NCBI GenBank assembly: GCA_002498525.1 | Contig: DAHR01000001.1 | Location: forward strand, 1,303 to 31,543 | Source: Euryarchaeota archaeon UBA58 | GTDB lineage: Archaea > Thermoplasmatota > Poseidoniia > Poseidoniales > Thalassarchaeaceae | DNA length: 30,241 nt | Direction: 5' to 3' | Shown: one piece after another, positions 23,654 to 30,241 of the stretch | Position numbering within the stretch: position 1 is the stretch's first letter | How the letters are laid out: every line of letters begins with the position of its first letter | Program-made: the position numbers and the translations under genes | Notes under the pieces: model-generated | The model's database searches: none | Told to the model about the DNA's origin: nothing | What the model saw: only the letters and a program-made list of their open reading frames with translations

Positions 23654-25822
23654 GTGCAACGAGCCCTCGCAGGCCTTCTGGCCCTACTCATCCTGACCTC
23701 TGCAACGGCGATATCGTCCGCCCAAGAAGAGCCTATCGAAGAGAAGGTCATCCTATTCGAATACACTCTTGAGATTGTAGATCCACACCCTTGGATGTCT
23801 CGAATCACTTGTCTGAAAATCAGTTGTGTTGGAATGGAATTACAATTGGAAATGGAGGGTCACCTCTATACAAATAGCGATTCACATGAGGTGGAACTCT
23901 CTGCATTCTTACTAGGTAATGTCACAATTCGTCTCCTTGTCGACGATGGAACCTCAATAGACGATACCAAAAGCGAAGTGGTCAGCCCGTTCCCCGACAA
24001 CCTGACCACAATTGAAAGTGGATATGATGAACCTGACACAGTGCCCTCCGCAGGTCAAACAGTAGATTCCCGAGCATTCGAGGCGACATGGCCCTGTACA
24101 CTGATTATTTGCGACGCAGGGTCAATCGTCTACAGTTACGGATATTCCTTCATTGGGGCTCTGGAAAGTGGTTCTGATAAGGATGCGATTCTGATTCTTG
24201 GCGAAGCCGGGGATGTCATCAGAATCCCGATGATTAGAACGAGCAGTGGGGTTGAATACGAATTCTGGCAGCGCAATGACGCATCGAAATCATTGATTGA
24301 TATTGAAGTCAATGAAGAACTTGGTTGGCATCAATTCGATTATCCGAGCGATGGTGAACTCTGGATCAGATTCACACAGGACGCCGAGGGTGGTTATGCA
24401 GCATATCAATTCTCGATGATTCGATATTCCGCAGACACCGAGACCCCTTGGGGTGAGTTGAGCAATCCTTGGCAAGGTGAGCCAGCATTGGATTTTCGCG
24501 GGGCGGACGGAGAACCAGCGTACGATTACTTGGGAACATTAACCTCGAACGACGCAGAAGGGGATGCTCTTCTGTTCAAGGCTGGATCTAGAATGGAAAT
24601 TGGGTTCACTCTGTGGTCTAGCCCGAGTGGCGCCACTTTCGAAATCTGGCTACACGAAAAAGACGGAAGCAGCATACTCGCTGTCGAAGATGGCGTAGAT
24701 CTTTGGCCGTCTCACGTCATAACTAGTGAGGAAACCATCGCTATCGAGATTCGCATAGTTGCGATCACGACCACATGGTGGCGTCTTGCTTTACATCAGG
24801 AAAGAGTAGGAGATGGAGATTATCTCGGCGATGCGCCAGATAAACTCTGGACCGATGAAGATGAAGCCGGCGAATTACCGCTATTCCAATTCGGTGAGGA
24901 AGTAAATGCATACATGTTATTGAATGAGGATGTAGATGTCTTCGCCTTCGAGATTAGCGATGTCAACGGCTCGAAATTCTATCTGAAAGAGGAAATTCCC
25001 TCAGCATTATTCTATCAGATTCTGATTCTGAATCAAACCACGGGCGCGATCGAGAATACCTCACTGGGGATGCCCATCGATGCGCCTGCCGGAATTCATG
25101 CTGTTCGTGTCGAGCGAACGCCGGATTTCCCAGCCTCTGGACGTTACGCCTTCACACTCGTCTACTTGGGAGATTCACAACCTGCTGTACCGGTGGAATA
25201 TATTGACCAATCAGATCTGTTTCTAGCCTACTACGTCTTCGCCGGCGTCTTCCTACTGGCTCCTGCTTTCGTAGTCTTGTATTGGAACCGACGCCAATTC
25301 TTCGGCGGGGCTGCAGATATCGAGATCGAAGCACATGAGCGCCGCCGCTTGCGCAGGTTGCGCGAGCGCCTCACCGCATTGTTGAGTGAGGAGGTGGTCG
25401 ACGAGCAAGTTCTCGAATCCGCCCTGCATCAATTGGGTGACAGTCCTTGGCAAGCTGTGGTTGCCGACTGGGGCGAGCCATTGCTGAGGCACAACACGGC
25501 CCAGGTCGAGATCTGCATCTGGCGAATCGCCGAGGGTGGCGCCACTCTTCTCGTCGGTATTCGAATCGCCGATTCGCCTTGGGAATTGGCTGCGATGCGA
25601 GTCCATGCACCCGAGGGTGCGACTTTGGCAATCGCAGATGTCTCACCCAGACATCTCTTCCAAGGTGACGAGATCTTCCTCGACACTCTGCGCAAGGGAA
25701 GCAAGACATTCCTTCGGCTGACCCTTGAAGGCGAGCCGTCGAACCTCGGATTCCAGTTGTCGGGATTGGTCGATGGCGAGCCGCTCGCTGCGGTCCCGAA
25801 CCGAAGCATCGAGTGGTCCTGA
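23654..25822 (+). CDS. Type I membrane protein with large ectodomain, unknown function
   Basis: A 722-residue protein. The GTG start is chosen because the frame has a stop at 23618-23620 and no ATG between; the signal peptide (ALAGLLALLILTSATAISSA) then begins at residue 4. The ectodomain to about residue 520 is beta-rich, with segments resembling bacterial pre-peptidase/CARDB folds (DVDVFAFEISD, APAGIHAVRVERTP). A single TM helix at about 524-544 (LAYYVFAGVFLLAPAFVVLY) is followed by a cytoplasmic domain of about 175 residues with a basic coiled segment (HERRRLRRLRERLTALLSEE). No enzyme motif is seen. Coding sequence from about 23760 to 25100 is visibly AT-richer than its surroundings, whereas the cytoplasmic part is not. 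It ends 18 bp from the convergent dnaJ stop. Confidence 0.75.
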   Translation: MQRALAGLLALLILTSATAISSAQEEPIEEKVILFEYTLEIVDPHPWMSRITCLKISCVGMELQLEMEGHLYTNSDSHEVELSAFLLGNVTIRLLVDDGTSIDDTKSEVVSPFPDNLTTIESGYDEPDTVPSAGQTVDSRAFEATWPCTLIICDAGSIVYSYGYSFIGALESGSDKDAILILGEAGDVIRIPMIRTSSGVEYEFWQRNDASKSLIDIEVNEELGWHQFDYPSDGELWIRFTQDAEGGYAAYQFSMIRYSADTETPWGELSNPWQGEPALDFRGADGEPAYDYLGTLTSNDAEGDALLFKAGSRMEIGFTLWSSPSGATFEIWLHEKDGSSILAVEDGVDLWPSHVITSEETIAIEIRIVAITTTWWRLALHQERVGDGDYLGDAPDKLWTDEDEAGELPLFQFGEEVNAYMLLNEDVDVFAFEISDVNGSKFYLKEEIPSALFYQILILNQTTGAIENTSLGMPIDAPAGIHAVRVERTPDFPASGRYAFTLVYLGDSQPAVPVEYIDQSDLFLAYYVFAGVFLLAPAFVVLYWNRRQFFGGAADIEIEAHERRRLRRLRERLTALLSEEVVDEQVLESALHQLGDSPWQAVVADWGEPLLRHNTAQVEICIWRIAEGGATLLVGIRIADSPWELAAMRVHAPEGATLAIADVSPRHLFQGDEIFLDTLRKGSKTFLRLTLEGEPSNLGFQLSGLVDGEPLAAVPNRSIEWS

Positions 25823-25840
25823 ATCCTCTGGTATGCTGGC

Positions 25841-26989
25841 TCAGGAGCGACGCCTGTCGCGAGCCTCATCGATGATATCGTCGACGAGGTCGCCGTGACC
25901 ACTTCCGAGTTCATCTCGGAGATCCTCGAGTTGCTTCTTGAGGGCGCGAGGAACCTTGCCGGGCATGACGAGTTTGAGGAGCACCATAATCGAGCCTCTA
26001 CCGCTTCTGGTCCTTACTCCGGGCATGCCGCGCCCTTGGATGGTGATCGTCTCGCCAGGGCACGAACCAGCTGGAATCTTGACTTTCAGGTCCTGGCCAT
26101 CGAGGTGTGGAATCTCCTTGGTCGCACCGAGCACGAGGTCGACGTAACTTACAGGTAGAGCCATCAACAGATCTGCGCCATCGCGCTCGAACCATCGATG
26201 TGGATTCACATCGATCTCGATGTAGAGATTGCCCGACCTGCCATTGGCTGACCTGGACGCTTCACCGTGACCGCTCATGCGCAGTCGAGTACCAGTATTG
26301 ATGCCGGCTGGAACTGAGAATCTGACTTTCTTCGACTGCTCCGCCCTGCCCTCGCCTCGACAATTCTTGCAGGGATTCTGGATGATTCGACCATCACCCG
26401 AACAAGCGGCACAATCGCTGGTCATCTGCTGATGGAATGGACCGATCCGCTCGATTCGAGTGATTCGTCCACGCCCATCGCAAGTAGGGCAAGTTCGGAT
26501 GCCATCAGGAGTTGTAGAACCGCTACCTTCACACGACGAACAGCGGTTCAGCACATCGATTTCAATCTCACCCTCAACGCCTTCAAAGGCCTCTTCAAAC
26601 GAAATCGCATGATGGACGAGAAGGTCGGCACCGCGAGCGGGGCGAGTACGGCGGCCACCACCACCAAACAGCGAGCTGAAGATGCTGTCGAAGCCGCCGC
26701 CGAAGAGGTCATCGATACTGATGTTCACAGTTTGGAAACCGCCAGAACCAAACGGCGAGCCACCCGGCCTGTCATGACCGAACATGTCGTACTTGCGTCG
26801 CTCCTCAGGTACCGAGAGAATTGCGTAGGCCTCTTGGACTTCCTTGAATTTCTTCTCAGCTTCTGAGTCATCAGGATTCTTGTCCGGATGGAATTTTCGC
26901 GCTAATGATCTGAAGGCTTTTTTCAACTCGGCATCATTGGCTTTTCGCCCAACGCCGAGGACCTCGTAGTAATCTCGCTTGCCACTCAT
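25841..26989 (-). CDS. dnaJ: Chaperone DnaJ (type I Hsp40)
   Basis: A 382-residue co-chaperone that stimulates DnaK ATPase and delivers unfolded clients. The J domain (1-70) carries the HPD motif at 34-36 (FHPDKNPD). A short Gly/Phe region follows (GGSPFGSGGF, FGGGFDSIFSSLFGGGG). The four CxxCxGxG zinc repeats are at C150/C153, C167/C170, C193/C196 and C207/C210. Then come the substrate-binding beta domains (KVRFSVPAG, NLYIEIDVNPHRWFERDGAD, KVKIPAGSCPGETITIQG). I start at MSGKRDYYEVLGV (26989), where the J domain begins; the frame's earlier start at 27037 adds 16 residues without family support. dnaK and grpE are not in the window. The gene lies 56 bp downstream of a membrane zinc-ribbon protein on the same strand. 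Confidence 0.95.
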   Translation of the reverse strand: MSGKRDYYEVLGVGRKANDAELKKAFRSLARKFHPDKNPDDSEAEKKFKEVQEAYAILSVPEERRKYDMFGHDRPGGSPFGSGGFQTVNISIDDLFGGGFDSIFSSLFGGGGRRTRPARGADLLVHHAISFEEAFEGVEGEIEIDVLNRCSSCEGSGSTTPDGIRTCPTCDGRGRITRIERIGPFHQQMTSDCAACSGDGRIIQNPCKNCRGEGRAEQSKKVRFSVPAGINTGTRLRMSGHGEASRSANGRSGNLYIEIDVNPHRWFERDGADLLMALPVSYVDLVLGATKEIPHLDGQDLKVKIPAGSCPGETITIQGRGMPGVRTRSGRGSIMVLLKLVMPGKVPRALKKQLEDLRDELGSGHGDLVDDIIDEARDRRRS

Positions 26990-27045
26990 CAGACCACCAC
27001 TGTCCACCGGCTTCGAAGCACCTGTTTTCAACCCCACGCCGCGGT

Positions 27046-27912
27046 TCAGAGGAAGGCGCCGCAGTTGCTGCAGTACGCGGTGTCACTGTTATTCACCGTA
27101 TCACATTCCTTGCATGAGGTCACTGAACGAGTTTGAGGCGTCGTTGCCGGACCAGCCCACTCTGTCGATGCTTCTGTAGTAGCCCAAGTTCCGCGACTCG
27201 CCGCTTTGGCCGATTTTTTGGCGCGGGCGGCTTCAGCCTTCGCGGCGGCTTTTGCTTCTGATTTTACTGCTTTGGCCTCTGCTTTTTCGGCTTTCAATGC
27301 GGCTTTCTCTGCGTTGCGTTCTTGCTTGGCGCGAACTCGCTCTTGCTTGGCCAATTCGGTGGCGAGGCGGCGCTGTGCAGAAGCTTCGGCTCGGGCGCTG
27401 ACGGCGCCCGAATCGCCGGTTCCAGCAATCTCACCAGCCAGCGCATCATCGACGATGGTAGCGACACCCTCGACGTGGACATCGATGTCCATTCGGGCGT
27501 CGCCCTCCTTCAGTTCGAGTTCATCGCGTTCCTTGTTCAGATCTGCGATGCTGCCGGACATGCGGTGTTGCATGCGGATTCCGGCTCTGCCTTTGGTCGG
27601 GGTACGTGCCTGCATCTCCAATCGCTCCAGAGCTGAATCACCCTTTGACCAGAGTCCACGATCCTCCATCTGATACATCTTCGAGAGGCTCTTGATGGCG
27701 CTTGAGCGATGAAATTCATGATCCGCGACCACCCGATAGCGCATGAACATCACAATCCCAAGAAGAAGGGCCAGACCATGTATCACGGCCTGTGCGACAA
27801 GATCCTCTTTGAGTACATTCTCAAGCGCGGTGATGCTGAATCGAATCGCGAGGACACAAAGAGTTGGCGCCGCCAGCAACGCTACTCCCATCCACGGCGA
27901 GCGCTCGGTCAT
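27046..27912 (-). CDS. Membrane-anchored coiled-coil protein with C-terminal zinc ribbon
   Basis: A 288-residue protein of unknown function. Two TM helices lie near the N-terminus (about 7-25, WMGVALLAAPTLCVLAI; and 38-58, AQAVIHGLALLLGIVMFM). A soluble helical part follows, then a low-complexity Ala/Lys/Glu segment (about 195-245) built of KAE/KAA repeats, a long charged helix or coiled coil. The C-terminus is a zinc ribbon with C267/C270 and C281/C284, ending YCSNCGAFL. Both termini are probably cytoplasmic. It precedes dnaJ, so a link to protein quality control at the membrane is possible but unproven. The start has GAGG 7 nt upstream, partly inside the dyad at 27922-27940. The repetitive segment makes distant matches unreliable. 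Confidence 0.75.
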   Translation of the reverse strand: MTERSPWMGVALLAAPTLCVLAIRFSITALENVLKEDLVAQAVIHGLALLLGIVMFMRYRVVADHEFHRSSAIKSLSKMYQMEDRGLWSKGDSALERLEMQARTPTKGRAGIRMQHRMSGSIADLNKERDELELKEGDARMDIDVHVEGVATIVDDALAGEIAGTGDSGAVSARAEASAQRRLATELAKQERVRAKQERNAEKAALKAEKAEAKAVKSEAKAAAKAEAARAKKSAKAASRGTWATTEASTEWAGPATTPQTRSVTSCKECDTVNNSDTAYCSNCGAFL

Positions 27913-27921
27913 GGCGCGGCC

Positions 27922-27940
27922 TCAAACGATTCCCGTTTGA
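27922..27940. promoter_or_regulatory. Perfect 19-bp dyad in divergent promoter
   Basis: TCAAACG-ATTCC-CGTTTGA, 7-bp perfect arms with a 5-nt centre, 9 bp upstream of the minus-strand ATG at 27912. In the minus transcript its 3' arm overlaps the start of the GAGG ribosome-binding site. A TATA-like CTATTTGC lies near 27972-27980, which would put the dyad in the mRNA leader. It could be a repressor operator or a translation-controlling hairpin. The rest of the gap to 28065 shows no gene. Confidence 0.5.
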
Positions 27941-28065
27941 ACCATTCGTGACGGTGGGAGCGATTACGTCGAGCAAATAGGAATCGGAGGCTATCCCAAC
28001 GAGTCTGACGACTCGAAAACAAAACCCCCACAGAGATGATGACCTGAGTCCACCCCGAACGCTTC

Positions 28066-28584
28066 ATGGAGCCTGCCATCACGGTGGCGACGACGCTGCT
28101 TCCGCATGAAGAACCGCAACGCGTCGTCGATTCCATCCAAGCGATATTTCCCGACTGGCAAGCAGATGTGATGCCCACGAGGGAGGAGTTTCCGAGTGAC
28201 CGAGGAACGATGCGGTTGGTCGGTGAAGCAAAGTCGCTGGAGCTCGTTTTCAAGGTTGCAAGCAAGCACCGGATTCTCGACACGGCACTCGATGCGATGA
28301 GCCTCGATCTTGACGGAGATTCCACTACATTCGCACTCTCTCGACAGGCGGCTTTCGCCGGAAAAATAGCATTCGTCGTCGATGAAAGGCCGATCGGCGG
28401 CGTCATCGATGTCAGTCTCATCGGCGAGGATCTCGGCCTCTGGCTTGAGCAACAAACCTGGCATGAAGGGCGGATTCATGTGCCGAGAAGCGTCGGCGAT
28501 GGCTACGGGATGGCAGCCGACGGGAGCTCGACAGAGTGGTTCAACAGGCATGGCAGGCCGACGATGAACGATGATCAGGATTGA
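28066..28584 (+). CDS. UPF0201 (COG1325) family protein, probable RNA-binding
   Basis: A 172-residue protein of an archaea-specific conserved family. The family pattern is clear: an N-terminal strand (ITVATTLLPHEEPQRVVDSI) with AIFPDW, a central LELVFKVASKHRILDTALDAM, and the hallmark TTFALSRQAAFAGKIAFV followed by RPIGGVIDVSLIGEDL. Members resemble ribosomal L5-like folds and have been linked by context to RNA processing; the exact role is not established. The C-terminal roughly 40 residues (WLEQQTWHEGRIHVPRSVGD onward) are polar and may be lineage-specific. It is divergent from the 27046-27912 gene. Its stop overlaps the convergent Pcp-Nudix stop by 10 bp. Long antisense frames cover the locus but lack domain sense. 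Confidence 0.8.
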   Translation: MEPAITVATTLLPHEEPQRVVDSIQAIFPDWQADVMPTREEFPSDRGTMRLVGEAKSLELVFKVASKHRILDTALDAMSLDLDGDSTTFALSRQAAFAGKIAFVVDERPIGGVIDVSLIGEDLGLWLEQQTWHEGRIHVPRSVGDGYGMAADGSSTEWFNRHGRPTMNDDQD

Positions 28585-29594
28585 GGAATCCCGCTCTCGA
28601 TCCATCGCAGAATCAGGGGCTCGTCGGCCGGAAGCCACTTGACATCTGCGAGATTCTCGCGCGATAACCAACGTACTTGGTCATGTTCTGTCGGCTCGAC
28701 CGAAATAGGATCTATGACGCCGCAATCCCAGATGTGGAGGTCTACTGTTCGGTCCTCGTAATCGTGTGACAGCTCGGCTATTTTGGCGAGGGGGATGATG
28801 TTTATTCCGAGTTCTTCGAGCAGTTCGCGAGCCAATGCATCTTCCTGTTTTTCGCCTTTATCGACCTTCCCTCCGGGAAACTCCCACCAGCCTCCCCAAG
28901 CGTCCTTAGGTGGTCTACGGCAGGTCAGGATTCGACCTGCTTCGTCGAAGAGCAGTGCTCCGACGACTTCGAGCCGCGGTTTACTGGCGATTGCTTGGGC
29001 GACTCGGCAAACGATTTCGAATTGGGAATCGAGAGGAATGTGCTCTGGCGCGGGTAGGTGGATGAACAGTGCGGGTAGATTGCGGCCGTCGGATGCGATT
29101 GCTGATGAGCTGTGGATGGCGTTCAGGGTGCGGAAGTAAGTCTCATTGCAGATATAGCCGCCGGCATCCGTGCTCCAGACAACTTTCTCGTCGGCGTCGA
29201 ATTCTTCGTCCAAGACGTGTATCGAGGTCGTCGTTTGGTGTACTTCCCGGGCACCTGCGACGACCTCGCCAGATTCTATTCGGCCCGAATTGTCAACCTC
29301 GGTGAAGTTGAGTGTGTTGCATGCGTACCTCTCGAGACTGATGTACTGTCGTTTGTCGGCCAATCCGAGATGGACTATAGCATCGAAGCGATAACCGTCT
29401 GAAATCATCTCGGCAACGCTTCTCGAACCAGCCTCATCGACGCTGAGTAACATGGTTTCAACATCTAAGCCTTCGATTCCACGCTCGGCGACCATTTCGA
29501 GTACGATTTGCGAGACATTCTGCTCGTATGTCGAGAATGGCGGGAAGCCCGTCAGCAGAACTCGAGGCGGCACACGGCGTCCTCGTAACCGCAC
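28575..29594 (-). CDS. Pyroglutamyl-peptidase / Nudix hydrolase fusion
   Basis: A 339-residue two-domain protein. Residues about 8-200 form a pyrrolidone-carboxylate peptidase (family C15): LLTGFPPFSTYEQN, HLGLADKRQYISLERYACN with catalytic Glu88, GGYICNETYFRTL with Cys149, and ALFIHLPAPE with His179. The complete Glu/Cys/His triad implies removal of N-terminal pyroglutamate from peptides. Residues about 207-335 are a MutT-like Nudix domain with a full Nudix box at 242-264 (G-x5-E-x7-RELLEELGI), preceded by WWEFPGGK, suggesting hydrolysis of (oxidised) nucleoside triphosphates. A combined cleaning role is only a guess. Start is uncertain: GTG at 29594 with AAGGA 7 nt upstream, TTG at 29618, or GTG at 29573. 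It is divergent from the small membrane-protein gene. Confidence 0.85.
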   Translation of the reverse strand: MRLRGRRVPPRVLLTGFPPFSTYEQNVSQIVLEMVAERGIEGLDVETMLLSVDEAGSRSVAEMISDGYRFDAIVHLGLADKRQYISLERYACNTLNFTEVDNSGRIESGEVVAGAREVHQTTTSIHVLDEEFDADEKVVWSTDAGGYICNETYFRTLNAIHSSSAIASDGRNLPALFIHLPAPEHIPLDSQFEIVCRVAQAIASKPRLEVVGALLFDEAGRILTCRRPPKDAWGGWWEFPGGKVDKGEKQEDALARELLEELGINIIPLAKIAELSHDYEDRTVDLHIWDCGVIDPISVEPTEHDQVRWLSRENLADVKWLPADEPLILRWIESGIPQS

Positions 29595-29660
29595 ATTGTT
29601 GTCCTTTGCCCCACCCAATCCGTAGTCAGATTCATGCGCCAGTGTCGGGAGCGGTGGCTG

Positions 29661-30002
29661 ATGAGCAGCGAGTTCGTGGTCGAGATCGTCGACGATGACG
29701 ACGATGATTCAGGCGTCAATCCGATTCGAGTCGTCAAGGTCATCTGGTACGAGATCAGCGGTGGAATCGGCCCTTGGGGAGCCCTACGGCCGATCATCGC
29801 CTTCCTGCTGGCCTTGATTCCCTTCCTCTTCATCGGTCAGCACTTCAACCGTCAGCACCGCAAGGCTGCCGGTTGGTTCGCCGTCCAATTCCCGTTGCTT
29901 CTCACCGTCTTGCTCTGGCCGGTGCTCTATCTGTGGTCCATTGGCGATGCGTGGTGGGTTTCAAGCAATATCGTGGCCAGATCAGAAACCATCATTTCTT
30001 GA
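29661..30002 (+). CDS. Small membrane protein with acidic N-terminus, unknown
   Basis: A 113-residue protein. The N-terminus has a run of Asp (VDDDDDDSGVNP), followed by two strongly hydrophobic helices (about 42-58, ALRPIIAFLLALIPFLFIG; and about 72-93, WFAVQFPLLLTVLLWPVLYL) joined by a basic loop (QHFNRQHRKAAG). By the positive-inside rule the loop is cytoplasmic and both ends external, or the protein is a simple hairpin. I start at the ATG at 29661 (GGTGG just upstream); an ATG at 29634 would add MRQCRERWL. No family is recognised. It is divergent from the Pcp-Nudix gene and followed on the same strand by another membrane protein. Confidence 0.65.
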   Translation: MSSEFVVEIVDDDDDDSGVNPIRVVKVIWYEISGGIGPWGALRPIIAFLLALIPFLFIGQHFNRQHRKAAGWFAVQFPLLLTVLLWPVLYLWSIGDAWWVSSNIVARSETIIS

Positions 30003-30047
30003 ACGGGCAAATTGTAGCGTCCCACCTACTAATCGAGTCAAGTGAAT

Positions 30048-30053
30048 GGAGTG
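30048..30053 (+). promoter_or_regulatory. Shine-Dalgarno of the right-edge gene
   Basis: GGAGTG ends 6 nt before the ATG at 30060 and supports this start. Confidence 0.55.
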
Positions 30054-30059
30054 AAAAAT

Positions 30060-30241
30060 ATGTCCGGGAAAATACGACAGTATCTTGCAATTGGAATGAT
30101 TCTTGCCTGTCTAGCGCTCGTAGTATGGGGAATGTTTGGTCATTCTTGGCGTACACATGAAGGGATGAATCCCGACGATGATCGTCTCCATGGGTCCCAT
30201 TTCGGTCTTCATGAAGCATATTATTCAGTAGACGGAGACCT
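30060..30241 (+). CDS. Membrane-anchored protein, N-terminal part (runs off right edge)
   Basis: An ATG with a good Shine-Dalgarno sequence opens a frame that remains open for 60 codons to the window edge. The product begins MSGKIRQYLAIGMILACLAL and continues VVWGMFGHSWRTHEG, i.e. a short basic n-region and one signal-anchor or signal-peptide helix (about 8-27). A His/Asp-rich outer segment follows (NPDDDRLHGSHFGLHEAYYS). The codons are AT-richer than in the housekeeping genes of the window. Family and function cannot be decided from the fragment. Confidence 0.65.
   Translation, partial: MSGKIRQYLAIGMILACLALVVWGMFGHSWRTHEGMNPDDDRLHGSHFGLHEAYYSVDGD

Noticed and set aside
22867..23772. 301-residue plus-strand frame opposite arcS
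   Set aside because: It overlaps the ArcS coding region and the start of the 722-aa gene in another frame; Arg/Ser/Pro-rich shadow.
27206..27360. Repetitive GC-rich tract as a DNA repeat or CRISPR-like array
   Set aside because: The periodicity comes from Ala/Lys/Glu codons of the coiled-coil segment of the 288-aa protein; there are no conserved direct repeats with spacers.
27991..28671. 226-residue minus-strand open frame over the UPF0201 gene
   Set aside because: It is antisense to a gene with a clear family signature, crosses the end of the Pcp-Nudix gene and reads as His/Arg/Cys-rich sequence without domains.

Overview
This window looks like a chromosomal segment of an uncultivated euryarchaeon. 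Archaeal hallmarks include a type II (phosphorylating) GAPDH, archaeal-type GluRS and PheT, archaeal ribosomal protein S15, the RNase P protein Rpr2/Rnp4, a YhbY-type CRM-domain protein, the archaeosine enzyme ArcS, a UPF0201 protein and TATA-box promoters, some placed so that the mRNA would start at the start codon. GC is moderate, DnaJ and adenylate kinase are bacterial-type, and there are many very large secreted, membrane-anchored proteins. Together these suggest a marine planktonic lineage such as Marine Group II/Poseidoniales. That placement is inference; no 16S gene is present.

Layout. 1-3003 (minus strand): the start of a zinc-ribbon protein cut by the left edge, an ArsB/NhaD-type transporter, then a tight adk - rnp4 - yhbY operon. 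3064-7851 (minus): a 1,595-residue membrane-anchored subtilisin-like protease. 7991-9031 (minus): GAPDH. 9249-12554 (plus): a fused glutamate-synthase-like GXGXG/FMN-domain protein followed by pheT. 12584-12772 (minus): a tiny basic/acidic protein. 12838-18246 (plus): a giant SGNH-hydrolase-like surface protein, RNase HII (with a likely C-terminal PCNA-binding peptide) and glutamyl-tRNA synthetase. 18349-20349 (plus): a membrane protein with a cytoplasmic zinc ribbon. 20329-23591 (minus): arcS, rps15 and an apparently active-site-less RecJ/Cdc45-like protein. 23654-25822 (plus): a type I membrane protein of unknown function. 25841-27912 (minus): dnaJ behind a membrane-anchored coiled-coil/zinc-ribbon protein. 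28066-30241: UPF0201 (plus), a pyroglutamyl-peptidase/Nudix fusion (minus), a small membrane protein (plus) and the start of another membrane-anchored protein (plus).

How it fits together. Most genes are information-processing or housekeeping functions (translation, tRNA and rRNA processing, replication, central carbon and nitrogen metabolism, protein folding). They are interspersed with four long secreted or membrane-anchored proteins plus a fifth, partial one. The protease and SGNH protein fit a lifestyle of degrading external proteins and glycans or esters. Genes are dense: no gap exceeds about 220 bp and some convergent neighbours overlap. I see no CRISPR array, insertion sequence, tRNA or rRNA in the window. 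The most interesting points are the degenerate RecJ/Cdc45-like gene, the rearranged and reduced glutamate-synthase fusion, the pyroglutamyl-peptidase/Nudix fusion, the protease whose oxyanion-hole Asn appears to be Glu, and structured leaders or intergenic hairpins at 18259-18315 and 27922-27940.
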